64,000 bases of DNA. It comes from Stenotrophomonas maltophilia. GTDB lineage: Bacteria > Pseudomonadota > Gammaproteobacteria > Xanthomonadales > Xanthomonadaceae. The notes under the pieces were generated by a model. That model searched no databases and had not been told where the DNA came from. It saw nothing but the letters and a program-made list of their open reading frames with translations. The stretch covers positions 98,533 to 162,532 of the forward strand of contig NZ_SRHZ01000089.1 of NCBI RefSeq assembly GCF_004684085.1, read 5' to 3'. Positions 55,209 to 63,756 of the stretch are shown piece by piece. Within the stretch, counting starts at the first letter, position 1; each line of letters opens with the position of its first letter. The position numbers and the translations under genes are program-made.

Positions 55209-56126
55209 ATGTCCATGAAAGAGATTCGCAAGCTGCCGGCCTCGGCGGGCGCCCAATGGTTGCTGGATACGTTCTCGCTGTACCGGCGTGCGCCGCTGCA
55301 GCTGGCCCGGATCGGCCTGACCTGGCTGCTGGTGAGCTGGGTGGTCACGCTGCTGTCGACGCTGATTCCCGGCGCGGCCGGCATGGCCGTGCAGCTGATG
55401 ACCCTGGCCATCTCGCCGATCATGTTCGGCGGCATGCTGTACGCCGTGGGCGAGATCGACGAAGGTCGTCCGGGCCTGGCTTCGCACCTGCTGCAGCCGA
55501 TCCGCGACCACCGCGTCAGCCACCTGCTGGTGCCGTTGGCGATCCAGGTACTGGCAGTACTGCTGCTGGGCGCGCTGCTGTTCCTGATGATCGGCCGCGA
55601 GGGCTTCACCGCCTTCAGCGAGGTCATGACCAAGATGGAAGAAATCAGCCGCAGCGGCCAGCAGATCAAGCCGGACGATGCCGCTGCGCTGGTCGCCAAC
55701 CTGCCGGCCAAGCGCATCGCACTGTGGATGCTGCTGGTGTTCCTGAGTGCAGTGGCACTGTCGCTGGCGATGTTCACCCAGCCGGCGCTGGTGGTGTTCG
55801 ACAAGCAGAGCGGCATGCACGCGCTGCGCCTGAGCCTGCAGGGCTGCATCGAGAACATCGGCGCGATGATCGTGTTCGCAGCGCTCGGCCTGATCGCCGC
55901 GTTCTGCATGTACATCCTGTTCGTGATCGTGATCCAGATCGCGATGCTGGTCGGCGGCCCGCTGGCCGCGGCCTTCATCGCCCAGCTGGTGCTGACCACG
56001 GTGCTGATGCCGCTGTATGTCGGCGCGGTCTACGCCGCGTGGAAGCAGATGTTCGTGCATCGCGGCAGCCGCGCGGCGCCGCCGATTCCAACCACGCCGA
56101 CCTCGAGCGACGTGTTCCACGCCTGA
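55209..56126 (+). CDS. BPSS1780 family membrane protein
   Basis: A 305-residue multi-pass inner membrane protein with about six hydrophobic segments. It matches the BPSS1780 family (KLPASAGAQWLLDTFSLYRRAPLQL near the N-terminus; PALVVFDKQSGMHALRLSLQGCIENIGAM in the middle). The function is unknown. The cytosolic C-terminus is Ala/Pro/Thr-rich. The ATG at 55209 was chosen; a second Met two codons later is possible. It lies 45 bases after the amidotransferase on the same strand and may share its transcript. Confidence 0.87.
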   Translation: MSMKEIRKLPASAGAQWLLDTFSLYRRAPLQLARIGLTWLLVSWVVTLLSTLIPGAAGMAVQLMTLAISPIMFGGMLYAVGEIDEGRPGLASHLLQPIRDHRVSHLLVPLAIQVLAVLLLGALLFLMIGREGFTAFSEVMTKMEEISRSGQQIKPDDAAALVANLPAKRIALWMLLVFLSAVALSLAMFTQPALVVFDKQSGMHALRLSLQGCIENIGAMIVFAALGLIAAFCMYILFVIVIQIAMLVGGPLAAAFIAQLVLTTVLMPLYVGAVYAAWKQMFVHRGSRAAPPIPTTPTSSDVFHA

Positions 56127-56137
56127 CCAGCGCGCAG

Positions 56138-56160
56138 GTAGATCCACGCCATGCGTGGAT
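56138..56160. repeat. GTAG element after the BPSS1780-type gene
   Basis: One GTAG element with core ATCCACGCCATGCGTGGAT lies 12 bases after the stop codon and directly precedes the long inverted repeat at 56163. Confidence 0.85.
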
Positions 56161-56162
56161 AG

Positions 56163-56237
56163 AAAAAGGGGACGGAGGGGATTAAGTCGTTAGCCGCACA
56201 GTGGCACAAACGACTTAATCCCCTCCGTCCCCTTTTT
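56163..56237. terminator. 29-bp perfect inverted repeat, probable bidirectional terminator
   Basis: Arms 56163-56191 and 56209-56237 are perfect reverse complements (29 bases each, starting AAAAAGGGGACGGAGGGG) around a 17-base loop. A-rich and T-rich ends flank the stem, so transcription from either convergent gene could stop here. The right arm ends exactly at the tatC stop codon. Confidence 0.85.
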
Positions 56238-56987
56238 TCACGCAGCGGGTTTCTTCACCACCGATGACGGCACCAGCCAGCGTGCAGCGTGGATGCCGAG
56301 CTCGTAGAGCAGGCACATCGGGATCGCCAGCATCAGCTGCGAGACCACGTCCGGCGGGGTCAGCACCGCTGCGACCACGAAGATGCCGACGATCGCGTAA
56401 CCACGGCCTTCCTTGAACTGCTGCGGCGTCACCCAGCCCAGCAGCACCAGGATCACCATCGCCACCGGCAGTTCAAAGCTGCCGCCGAAGGCGAAGAAGA
56501 TCGCCAGCACGAAGTCCAGGTAGGCGTTCGCATCCGGGGTGATCGCGATCACGTCCGGGCTGAAGGTGGTGAGGAAATGGAACACCGCCGGCAACACCAG
56601 GAAGTAGGCGAAGGCACAGCCGGCGTAGAACAGCAGCACCGACGACACCAGCAACGGCACCGCCAGGCGCTTCTCGCGCGCGTACAGGCCCGGGGCGACG
56701 AACGCCCACAACTGGTACAGCAGCCACGGCACCGCCACGAACAGGGCGACGAAGAAGGTCAGCTTCAGTGGCGCGAAGAAAGCACCGGCCGGGTTGGTGG
56801 CGATCATCGTCTGCCCGTTCGGCAGCTGCGAGACCAGCGGTTCGGCCAGGGCGTTGTACAGCTTCTGGGTAAACGGCAGCAGGCCCAGCAGCACCACGCC
56901 CAGGCCCAGCAGCGCGCGCACCAGACGGCCGCGCAGTTCCACCAGATGTTCAACCAGCGAGCTTTCGCCGAAATCGTGTTCACTCAT
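56238..56987 (-). CDS. tatC: Sec-independent protein translocase TatC
   Basis: A 249-residue integral membrane protein with six helices, receptor for twin-arginine signal peptides. N-terminus SSLVEHLVELRGRLVRALLG is the signal-recognition region. Other conserved segments are FVAPGLYAREKR and FGGSFELPVAMVIL, the latter with the membrane Glu. The start at 56987 overlaps the tatB stop (ATGA). It is the last gene of tatABC, followed directly by the 29-bp inverted repeat. Confidence 0.96.
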   Translation of the reverse strand: MSEHDFGESSLVEHLVELRGRLVRALLGLGVVLLGLLPFTQKLYNALAEPLVSQLPNGQTMIATNPAGAFFAPLKLTFFVALFVAVPWLLYQLWAFVAPGLYAREKRLAVPLLVSSVLLFYAGCAFAYFLVLPAVFHFLTTFSPDVIAITPDANAYLDFVLAIFFAFGGSFELPVAMVILVLLGWVTPQQFKEGRGYAIVGIFVVAAVLTPPDVVSQLMLAIPMCLLYELGIHAARWLVPSSVVKKPAA

Positions 56988-57445
56988 GGCTGGCGCTCCG
57001 GGCTGCTCTGCGGCGGCGGCGCACCGGCTTCAGGGGGTGTCGCCGGGGTCGGCTCGGGAGCAACGCTCTCCTGTGCCGGCGCATCGGCGTCGGGCGAGGC
57101 GCTCATGTGCGGCGGCATATCCGCAGGCGCCGGCGCGCGTACCTCCTGCGCCAGCGTATCGCTCTGCTGCTGTGCCTCCTGCGCTTCGCGGCGGATTGCC
57201 TCACCGCTGGCACGCAGCTGGTTCTCGGTGTCCTGCATGCCCTGGCGCACGTCCTGCATCTGCCGCTTGATGTCCTCGGCCTGCAGTTCGCGCTCCAGTT
57301 CCTGTTTCACCGAATCCCACTGATTGCGGGCGCGACGTACCCACAGGCCGGCAAAGCGGGCCGCCTTGGGCAGGCGCTCGGGACCGAGCACCACCAGGGC
57401 GACCACCGCAATCACCAGCAGTTCGCTGAAGCCGATATCAAACAC
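56984..57445 (-). CDS. tatB: Sec-independent protein translocase TatB
   Basis: A 153-residue TatB: short N-terminal membrane helix (MFDIGFSELLVIAVVALVVLGP), the hinge ERLPKAAR, an amphipathic helix, a long coiled-coil-like stretch, and a Pro/Ala-rich acidic tail. It forms the receptor complex with TatC. The start codon is GTG (57445). The Pro-rich tail is longer in composition bias than in E. coli, as often in xanthomonads. Confidence 0.95.
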   Translation of the reverse strand: MFDIGFSELLVIAVVALVVLGPERLPKAARFAGLWVRRARNQWDSVKQELERELQAEDIKRQMQDVRQGMQDTENQLRASGEAIRREAQEAQQQSDTLAQEVRAPAPADMPPHMSASPDADAPAQESVAPEPTPATPPEAGAPPPQSSPERQP

Positions 57446-57460
57446 CGCAACCGCTCCGGA

Positions 57461-57688
57461 TCAGCGTGGGTTGCGGTCGTGCTCGTCCTGCGCGGTGCGC
57501 GAGGCGTCCTGGCTGCGCGATTCATCGCCCAGCTGCGCGTTCGGCTTGTCCTCGTCGCGCATGCCCTTCTTGAATTCCTTGACCGCCGAACCGAGATCCT
57601 TGGCGCCGCTGGTCAGGCGCTTGGTGCCGAACACCAGCAGGACGATGGCCAGCACGACCAACCAATGCCAGATGCTGAAACTGCCCAT
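57461..57688 (-). CDS. tatA: Sec-independent protein translocase TatA
   Basis: A 75-residue TatA: MGSFSIWHWLVVLAIVLLVFGTKRL membrane helix and hinge in two halves, then an amphipathic helix (LGSAVKEFKKGM) and a charged polar tail. It oligomerises to form the protein-conducting element. The start at 57688 gives the family N-terminus; the frame stays open upstream to 57727. It is first of the tatABC operon, 15 bases before tatB. Confidence 0.95.
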   Translation of the reverse strand: MGSFSIWHWLVVLAIVLLVFGTKRLTSGAKDLGSAVKEFKKGMRDEDKPNAQLGDESRSQDASRTAQDEHDRNPR

Positions 57689-57763
57689 AAAGACGCTCGT
57701 TACGTTAGTGATCAGGCTGTCGAGCATAGCGCACCGGGTGTTAGCCGGCGCGCGTGACGAAAG

Positions 57764-58657
57764 TCAGTTTCCGCCCAGCGTTTCCGTGCGGATTTCGCCG
57801 TCGGTAACCGGCTGGAAGCCCTTCTGCTGCGGCGGCGGGGTCTGCGGCACGTTCTGCAGCGGCGCAGTGGTGGCTTCGGCCGGTGCGGCCGGCGCTGCCT
57901 GAACAGGCGCCGGCGCGGCGGCCGGGGCGGCGGCCGGGCGCGGGGCGTTGCCACCATTGCCGTTGCGGTTGTTGCGTGCGGCGTAGGTGGCCTCTTCCAG
58001 GCGGTCGCGGAAGGCGACCACATCCATCGACGGCGAGCCTGCGGCGCGGCCCTCGAAAATCATCCGCGGCGTGGTGTTGCTGCCGTAGGCGTCGAGGTTG
58101 GCCGAATCGTCGATCTGCAGGATCGCGCCATCCAGGGCCACGCCAGCGAACAGGCCACGAGCGCGCGACCACGACCAGATCTCGGCCTTCAGCTGCCCAT
58201 CGGTCGCCGCAGCGGCGTTGCGGCCAACCGGGCCCGCCGCGACACCGGCATCAGCGCCCAGGGTGAACTTGCCGTTGACCAGATTGTCCAGGCTGCGGTC
58301 GTTGCGGAACACCAGCACCACGTCGGAGGACTGCACACCGGCCTGGAAGCCGATGCTGCCACCGGTGAGCTTGATGAACACCGGGTTGGACCAGGCGCCG
58401 TTGGGCATGCGCACGGACATCAGGCCATGGCCACGACGACCGCCAATGACCAGACCGGCCTTGATCGTGTCGGGAATGACGATGACGGCGCGGCCTTCGT
58501 CCAGCAATTTGTCAGGAATGCCCTGTTCAGGGATTCCTTGGATTTCAGCCAGCACACGTACCGCGTTGCGGGCACGCTGGTCTTCCTGCGGTCCGGCCAT
58601 GGCCTGGCTGGACAGCAGACTGGCGGCGATCAGCAGGGCTTGGATCGGGCGACGCAT
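57764..58657 (-). CDS. SYLF-domain (YSC84-related) lipid-binding protein
   Basis: A 297-residue exported protein: signal peptide (ALLIAASLLSSQAMA), then the SYLF domain (AVIVIPDTIKAGLVIGGRRGHGLMSVR, KLTGGSIGFQAGVQSSDVVLVF, GRNAAAATDGQLKAEIWSWSRARGLFAGVALDG split over residues 55-190). A Pro/Ala/Gln-rich low-complexity tail makes up about the last 75 residues. SYLF domains bind phosphoinositides in eukaryotes; in bacteria they are periplasmic, of uncertain role. ATG at 58657. Divergent from hemH and upstream of tatABC with 75 bases between. Confidence 0.9.
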   Translation of the reverse strand: MRRPIQALLIAASLLSSQAMAGPQEDQRARNAVRVLAEIQGIPEQGIPDKLLDEGRAVIVIPDTIKAGLVIGGRRGHGLMSVRMPNGAWSNPVFIKLTGGSIGFQAGVQSSDVVLVFRNDRSLDNLVNGKFTLGADAGVAAGPVGRNAAAATDGQLKAEIWSWSRARGLFAGVALDGAILQIDDSANLDAYGSNTTPRMIFEGRAAGSPSMDVVAFRDRLEEATYAARNNRNGNGGNAPRPAAAPAAAPAPVQAAPAAPAEATTAPLQNVPQTPPPQQKGFQPVTDGEIRTETLGGN

Positions 58658-58823
58658 GGCAGGCTCCAGAAGTCAGTCCATAGGAAGATATAGCAAGTGA
58701 CTGAAATTAGTAGTGTTGTCATGAATCTCCAATGAGCGCTGCCTGCTCACATTGGTCCGCGCTATGACTGCAATCCGAACCCTGCATGCCGACGCGACAG
58801 CGGAATCGGCGACAATACCGCCC

Positions 58824-59786
58824 ATGCTCGACGCACCCGATACCGCCGTGCTGGCGGTCAACCTAGGCACGCCCGAGACGCCGACGGCACCCGCCGTACG
58901 CCGTTACCTGGCTGAATTCCTGTCCGACCCCCGCGTGGTCTCGATCCCAGCGTTGCTGTGGCAGCCGCTGCTGCGCGGCCTGATCCTGCCGCTGCGCAGC
59001 AGCCGTTCGGCGGCCAAGTACGCCCAGGTGTGGCTGCCGGAAGGCTCCCCGCTGATGGTGTACACCCGCCAGCTGGCGCAGGCCATGCAGGCCCTGCTGC
59101 CCTCTCTGACCGTACGCCATGCGATGCGCTACGGCGAACCGGCGCTGGCCGGCGAGCTCGACCGCCTGGCGGCCGAGGGCGCGCGTCGCATCGTGGTACT
59201 GCCGCTGTATCCGCAGTACTCGACCACCACCACCGCCTCGGTCGAAGACCGCGTCGACACCTGGCAGCGCCGCAACCCCGGCGTGACCGTCAGCCTGGTG
59301 CGCGACTACTCGGTCGATCCAGGCTGGGTCGAGGCGGTTGCCGGTTCCATACGGCGCTACTGGGAGCAGCACGGCCGCGGCCAGACGTTGATGTTCTCCT
59401 TCCATGGCATCCCGCAGCGCCTGGCCGATGGCGGTGATCCGTACCCGCAACGCTGCGAGGCCAGCGCCCGTGCCATCGCCAACGCACTGGGCCTGACCAG
59501 CGACCAGTGGCAGCTCGGCTACCAGTCGCGCTTCGGCCGCGAACGCTGGCTGCAGCCGTACGCCGAGCCAAGCCTGTGGGCACTGGCCGAATCCGGCGTG
59601 AAGCAGATCGACGTGGTCTGCCCGGGTTTCGCCACCGATTGCCTGGAAACGCTGGAAGAAGTGGCGATGGGCTTCACCGAAACACTGGCCGAACGCGGTG
59701 CACGGATGCGCTACATCCCCTGCCTCAACGCCGAACCGGAGCACGCGCGTGCGCTGGCGCGGCTGGCTGTGGCCTCGCTGGCATGA
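58824..59786 (+). CDS. hemH: Ferrochelatase
   Basis: A 320-residue enzyme inserting Fe2+ into protoporphyrin IX, the last step of heme synthesis. Catalytic His194 lies in FSFHGIPQRL and the conserved acid in CLETLEEVAMG (Glu275). The N-terminus AVLAVNLGTPETPTAPAVRRYL is characteristic. The start at 58824 was preferred; an open frame extends 24 codons upstream. It overlaps the next gene by four bases (ATGA). Confidence 0.95.
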   Translation: MLDAPDTAVLAVNLGTPETPTAPAVRRYLAEFLSDPRVVSIPALLWQPLLRGLILPLRSSRSAAKYAQVWLPEGSPLMVYTRQLAQAMQALLPSLTVRHAMRYGEPALAGELDRLAAEGARRIVVLPLYPQYSTTTTASVEDRVDTWQRRNPGVTVSLVRDYSVDPGWVEAVAGSIRRYWEQHGRGQTLMFSFHGIPQRLADGGDPYPQRCEASARAIANALGLTSDQWQLGYQSRFGRERWLQPYAEPSLWALAESGVKQIDVVCPGFATDCLETLEEVAMGFTETLAERGARMRYIPCLNAEPEHARALARLAVASLA

Positions 59787-60637
59787 GCCTGCAGCCGTTT
59801 GAGCTGGAGGTGGGCGGCGCGCGCGTCGCCGGTCTGCGCAACCACGGCGACGGCCCGCGCGTGCTGGCCCTGCATGGCTGGCTCGACAACGCGGCCAGCT
59901 TCGTGCCGCTGGCGCCGCATCTGTCGTCGCTGCAACTGGTGGCGATCGATCTGCCCGGCCATGGCCACAGCGCACATCTGCCGGCGGGTGCCAGCTACAC
60001 GACCGCAGCGGCGATCTGCCACGTGCTCGATGTCGCTGATGCACTGGGCTGGGACCACTTCAATCTGCTCGGCCATTCGATGGGCGCCGGCATCGCCAGC
60101 CTCACCGCGTCGGTCAGCGACCGTATCGAACGGCTGGTGGCGATCGAAGCACTCGGTGGCCTGCGCGGGCCTGAAGAAGAAACCGCCAACCGCCTGCGCG
60201 AGCATGTGAATGCCACGCGTGGGCTGGCGCGCAAGCAGCTGCGTGTATTTCCCGACCTTGCCGCACCGATCCGTGCGCGGATGATGACCAATCAGCTCAG
60301 CGAACGCTGCGCACGGCTGCTGGTCGAGCGCGGCGTCGAGCCCGTGGAAGGCGGCTACCGCTGGTGCAGTGATCCGCGCCTGATGCTGCCCACTGCGATT
60401 CGCCTCAGCGAAGGCCAGATCGACAACCTGCTGCAGGCCATCGCCTGCCCGACGCAGGTGATCTATGCCACACCGGCGCAGTCCTACTATCCGGAGCCGA
60501 TGCGCAGCGATCGCCTGCGGCACCTGCGCGATGGCCGGTTGGCGGTGTTTCCCGGCAACCACCACCTGCACATGGAAGACCCGGCACGGATCGCTGAAGT
60601 GATCCTGCACTTCTTCAACAACGACAACGGCGGCTGA
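59783..60637 (+). CDS. Alpha/beta hydrolase
   Basis: A 284-residue alpha/beta-hydrolase: oxyanion-hole HGWLDNAASF, nucleophile elbow GHSMGAG (Ser near 106), and late His in NHHLHMED. It resembles the serine-hydrolase-like (SERHL) group found next to hemH in xanthomonads; no substrate is known. Its start overlaps the hemH stop, so the two are translationally coupled. No signal peptide, cytosolic. Confidence 0.9.
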   Translation: MSLQPFELEVGGARVAGLRNHGDGPRVLALHGWLDNAASFVPLAPHLSSLQLVAIDLPGHGHSAHLPAGASYTTAAAICHVLDVADALGWDHFNLLGHSMGAGIASLTASVSDRIERLVAIEALGGLRGPEEETANRLREHVNATRGLARKQLRVFPDLAAPIRARMMTNQLSERCARLLVERGVEPVEGGYRWCSDPRLMLPTAIRLSEGQIDNLLQAIACPTQVIYATPAQSYYPEPMRSDRLRHLRDGRLAVFPGNHHLHMEDPARIAEVILHFFNNDNGG

Positions 60638-60927
60638 GTCCGGGCCCGCGCGCGCTTCACTCTGCGCGCTTGCGGCCGATACACCAGTTGCGGGCCCCTG
60701 CGCCCGCGGCACGCGGGTCCGGTCGGGCCTGCGGCGTGTGTTTGGTTCTGCAAGGAAGTCTGCATGCCCGCTCTACTGCACCGTCACCCACAGGATGTGG
60801 TCACGGCGCCCCGTCGCTGCGGCGTTGATTGCGTCGCATTCCCCGAATTCCCGGTCCATGCCATGAGCACGCCCTTGCGCGTGCGCCAGGGCGTGGCCGT
60901 TGTCGTTTGCTGATCCAGGAGTCGCCG

Positions 60928-63033
60928 ATGTCCGTTGCATCCTCCCGCCCCCCCGATACCGCCCGCCTGCCACATCTGCAGCAGCTCGCGCGTGGTGCTG
61001 ATCGTCGCCTGCTGCTGGGCAGTGCAGCACTGGCCGTGGCCGGCCTGCTGCTGGCCCTGCGTGGCCCGCAGGTGCTGAATGCCTCGTTGGCCGCCGCAGC
61101 GGTAGTGCCTGCCGTGTGGCTGGCCGGGCCGCAGGCAGGCCGGGTCGTCGCCCGCAACGGCCTGGCACTGCTGCTGTCACTGCAACTGGCGCTGGTGTGC
61201 GCGATCGTCGGCCTGTCGCCGGCGTTGCCATTCGCACTGCTGCTGGGCGCGCTGCTGGGTCATCGCGATCGCTTGCCGGTGTTGTTGGCGGGCGGTGTCG
61301 GCACACTCGCACTGCTGGCACCGTTGCTGGCTGGCGCTGCGGTGCTGCCCGCCGTGCTGCAGGCCGCTCTGTTGGCCGGCCTGACCCTGCTCCTCGGCGA
61401 GGTCGCGCTTCGCCTGCGCCAGCAGACCGAGGCGCTTGGTCACGGCCCACGCCGCTTGGCTGCACTGGCGCGCGATATCGCCACCGGCGCCGATCTGAGC
61501 GCACATGCGGATACAGCGGCCTATGCACCGGGCTCGCTGGCGCATGCGCTGGCCGATACCGCGCGCCACGTGCAGGCGCAACGCGGCCGCGAAGCCGACG
61601 CCAATGCCGAGAACGCGCAGATCCGGCAGGCGCTGGATGCATCGCGCACAGCGATGATGATTGCAGACAATGATCACGTGATCCGCTACGTGAACCGCTC
61701 GGTGGTGGCCCTGCTGCGCAACCAGCAGGCCACCCTGCGCCAGGCGTTTCCCGATTTCGATGCCGAACGCCTGGTCGGCAGCAGCATCCATCGCTTCCAT
61801 GCCAACCCGGATCGCATTCGCGCCATCCTCAACGGCCTGCAGGTGACCCATCACGGCAAGGTGCGGATCGGCCCGGTGCACTTCGCGCAGGTGGTTACCC
61901 CGGTGTTCGACGCGCAGGGCGCACGGCTGGGCTTCGCCGTGGAATGGCACGACCGCACCCATGAGCTGGCGCTTGAGAATGCCGTGGCCGGCATCGTCGC
62001 CGCGGCCGCCGCCGGCGATCTCGATCAGCGCCTGCAGGCCAGCGAGGGCGCCAGCTTCCTGGATGGTCTGACCGGTGGCATCAATCAGCTGCTCGATACG
62101 CTGGGCGGCACGGTCGATGAAGTGCGGCAGATGCTTTCGGCCCTGGCCAACGGTGATCTCGACCGGCGCATGCGCGGTGAATACCACGGCGCCTTCGCCG
62201 CGATCCAACGCGATGCCAACGCGACCGCCGGGCAGCTGGCGCGGATGGTGGGCCACATCCAGCAGTGCGCAGCCTCGATCAATACGGCAGCCAGCGAGAT
62301 TGCCGCTGGCAACGGCGCACTGTCCGAGCGCAGCGAGCGCCAGGCCGCGCACCTGCAGGAGACCGCAGCATCGATGGAGGAACTGACGGCCACGGTGCGC
62401 CAGAACGCTGCACATGCGCGGGAAGCCAGTACATTGGCGGCGTCCACGCAGAGTGCCGCCAGCGACGGCAACGCCGCCATGCAGCGAGTGGTCGACACCA
62501 TGCAGGCCATCGAGGACGCATCGAAGCGGATCGGCGACATCACCGGCGTCATCGACGGCATCGCCTTCCAGACCAATATCCTGGCACTGAACGCCGCAGT
62601 GGAAGCAGCACGTGCCGGCGAGCAGGGCCGCGGCTTTGCCGTGGTCGCCAGCGAGGTTCGCGTACTGGCACAACGGTCGGCCGCAGCGGCCCAGGAAATC
62701 AAGAAACTGATCGACGAAGCCGGTCGCCAGGTCGGCGACGGTGCACAACTGGTGGCCGACGCGGGCCAGCGCATGCAGGGCATTGTCGGCGGCGTGGAGA
62801 ATGTCAGCCACCTGATGCGTGAGATATCGGCCGCCTCCCAGGAGCAGTCGATCGGTATCGAACAGATCAACCAGACCGTGGTGCAGATGGACCAGGCCAC
62901 CCAACAGAACGCTGCACTGGTGGAGGAAGCGACCGCCGCGGCGCGCGAGCTGCAGTCGCAGGCCGGGACGCTGACCGAGGCGGTATCGGTGTTCCGCCAG
63001 CAGGAACCGCGCGAGGTCGCCCTGGTCGCTTGA
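60928..63033 (+). CDS. Methyl-accepting chemotaxis protein with PAS domain
   Basis: A 701-residue chemoreceptor. The N-terminal 165 residues are mostly hydrophobic (about six helices, short loops) with no large periplasmic sensor. Then come a PAS domain (ALDASRTAMMIADNDHVIRYVN ... VTPVFDAQGARLGFAVEWHDRT), two HAMP-like segments, and the signalling hairpin with the tip DGIAFQTNILALNAAVEAARAG. The sensor is probably cytosolic or in the membrane (redox or similar). No CheR-binding pentapeptide is present at the C-terminus. The start at 60928 has CAGGAG upstream. No other chemotaxis gene is adjacent; the 290 bases before it show no clear feature. Confidence 0.9.
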   Translation: MSVASSRPPDTARLPHLQQLARGADRRLLLGSAALAVAGLLLALRGPQVLNASLAAAAVVPAVWLAGPQAGRVVARNGLALLLSLQLALVCAIVGLSPALPFALLLGALLGHRDRLPVLLAGGVGTLALLAPLLAGAAVLPAVLQAALLAGLTLLLGEVALRLRQQTEALGHGPRRLAALARDIATGADLSAHADTAAYAPGSLAHALADTARHVQAQRGREADANAENAQIRQALDASRTAMMIADNDHVIRYVNRSVVALLRNQQATLRQAFPDFDAERLVGSSIHRFHANPDRIRAILNGLQVTHHGKVRIGPVHFAQVVTPVFDAQGARLGFAVEWHDRTHELALENAVAGIVAAAAAGDLDQRLQASEGASFLDGLTGGINQLLDTLGGTVDEVRQMLSALANGDLDRRMRGEYHGAFAAIQRDANATAGQLARMVGHIQQCAASINTAASEIAAGNGALSERSERQAAHLQETAASMEELTATVRQNAAHAREASTLAASTQSAASDGNAAMQRVVDTMQAIEDASKRIGDITGVIDGIAFQTNILALNAAVEAARAGEQGRGFAVVASEVRVLAQRSAAAAQEIKKLIDEAGRQVGDGAQLVADAGQRMQGIVGGVENVSHLMREISAASQEQSIGIEQINQTVVQMDQATQQNAALVEEATAAARELQSQAGTLTEAVSVFRQQEPREVALVA

Positions 63034-63059
63034 TCCCGGCCTTCAACTCGATGCTGATC

Positions 63060-63091
63060 AAGACGGCGCCCGCAGGGCGCCGTCTTTGTTT
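63060..63091 (+). terminator. Terminator of the MCP gene
   Basis: A perfect eleven-base stem AGACGGCGCCC (63061-63071) / GGGCGCCGTCT (63075-63085) with a three-base loop is followed by TTGTTT, 27 bases after the stop codon. Confidence 0.88.
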
Positions 63092-63137
63092 GCGTGGTTT
63101 GCGTGATGGGTCAGGAAAAGACCTTTCCGGCCCCCTG

Positions 63138-63220
63138 GTAGTGCCGGCCGCTGGCCGGCAACCACCGCAACACGCGTCGCGTTGGCCTGGCTCTGGTAGC
63201 TGCCAACCTTGGTTGGCACC
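63138..63220. repeat. Two GTAG elements downstream of the MCP gene
   Basis: One element with core GCCGGCCGCTGGCCGGC (63138-63160) and one with core GCCAACCTTGGTTGGC (63196-63220). They open the 480-bp gene-free stretch that ends at the 5S rRNA. Confidence 0.85.
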
Positions 63221-63228
63221 GCTCATCT

Positions 63229-63415
63229 CATCCACGCATGGCGTGGATCTACCACGGGGGCGTAGGACCCGGATACTCCCGATCCACGCATGGCGTGGAT
63301 CTACCGCGGGGGCGCAGGACCCGGATACTCCCGATCCACGCATGGCGTGGATCTACCACGGGGGCGCAGGACCCGGATACTCCCGATCCACGCATGGCGT
63401 GGATCTACCGTGGGG
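63229..63415. repeat. 52-bp tandem repeat array, about 3.6 units
   Basis: Units begin at 63229, 63281, 63333 and 63385, exactly 52 bases apart. Each contains ATCCACGCATGGCGTGGAT followed by CTACC and a spacer ending GGACCCGGATACTCCC. Units differ at two or three positions (for example CCACGGGGG versus CCGCGGGGG). The array is a tandem amplification of one REP with its spacer. After it, 63416-63470 shows nothing recognisable. Confidence 0.92.
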
Positions 63416-63475
63416 GGAGAACCTTGGGCTTGACGGCCAGCCGTCGGCATTACCGAGTATTTCCTGCGCACAAAG

Positions 63476-63506
63476 AAAAACCCCGCTGCGTGAGCAGCGG
63501 GGTTTT
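63476..63506 (-). terminator. rRNA operon terminator
   Basis: A nine-base perfect stem CCCCGCTGC (63481-63489) / GCAGCGGGG (63494-63502) with a four-base loop is followed on the minus strand by five T residues. It lies about 10 bases after the 5S rRNA 3' end. Confidence 0.92.
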
Positions 63507-63516
63507 GGGTGTAAAC

Positions 63517-63631
63517 CCTGGCGATGACCTACTCTCGCATGGCTTAGGCCACACTACCATCGGCGCAGCTACGTTTCACTTCCGAGTTCGGGATGGGATC
63601 GGGTGGTTCCATAGCGCTAATTTCACCAGGG
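63517..63631 (-). rRNA. rrf: 5S ribosomal RNA
   Basis: Read on the minus strand, about 115 bases start CCTGGTGAAATTAGCGCTAT, contain the conserved CCGATCCCATCCCGAACTCGG and GAAACGTAGCTGCGCCGATGG segments, and end TCATCGCCAGG, complementary to the start. Ends are accurate to a few bases. Last gene of the rRNA operon before its terminator. Confidence 0.95.
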
Positions 63632-63756
63632 AGGCTTTTGGAGAGTCGCACTCGTCCCTAGGGGACAAGGCGCCAGCCTCGCATAGTTCTTGTGACGTAG
63701 CGTGCACTTGGATGCTCTTACGACGTTGTCGTAAAGCCAAGGCAACTTGAGGTTAT

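Noticed and set aside
57764..58023. Low-complexity Pro/Ala region of the SYLF protein as a frameshifted fusion
   Set aside because: The frame is continuous and ends in a structured-looking segment (FQPVTDGEIRTETLGGN); such tails are common in exported xanthomonad proteins.
63229..63415. CRISPR array
   Set aside because: Repeat and spacer repeat together as a 52-bp unit, so there are no unique spacers; no cas genes. It is a tandem REP array.
63238..63750. Plus-strand open frame with repeated THGVDLPRG-like peptides
   Set aside because: Translation of the 52-bp tandem array, the rRNA terminator and the antisense of 5S rRNA; not a gene.
63632..63756. tRNA in the 23S-5S spacer
   Set aside because: No cloverleaf or TTCGANTC-type T-loop could be found on the minus strand.
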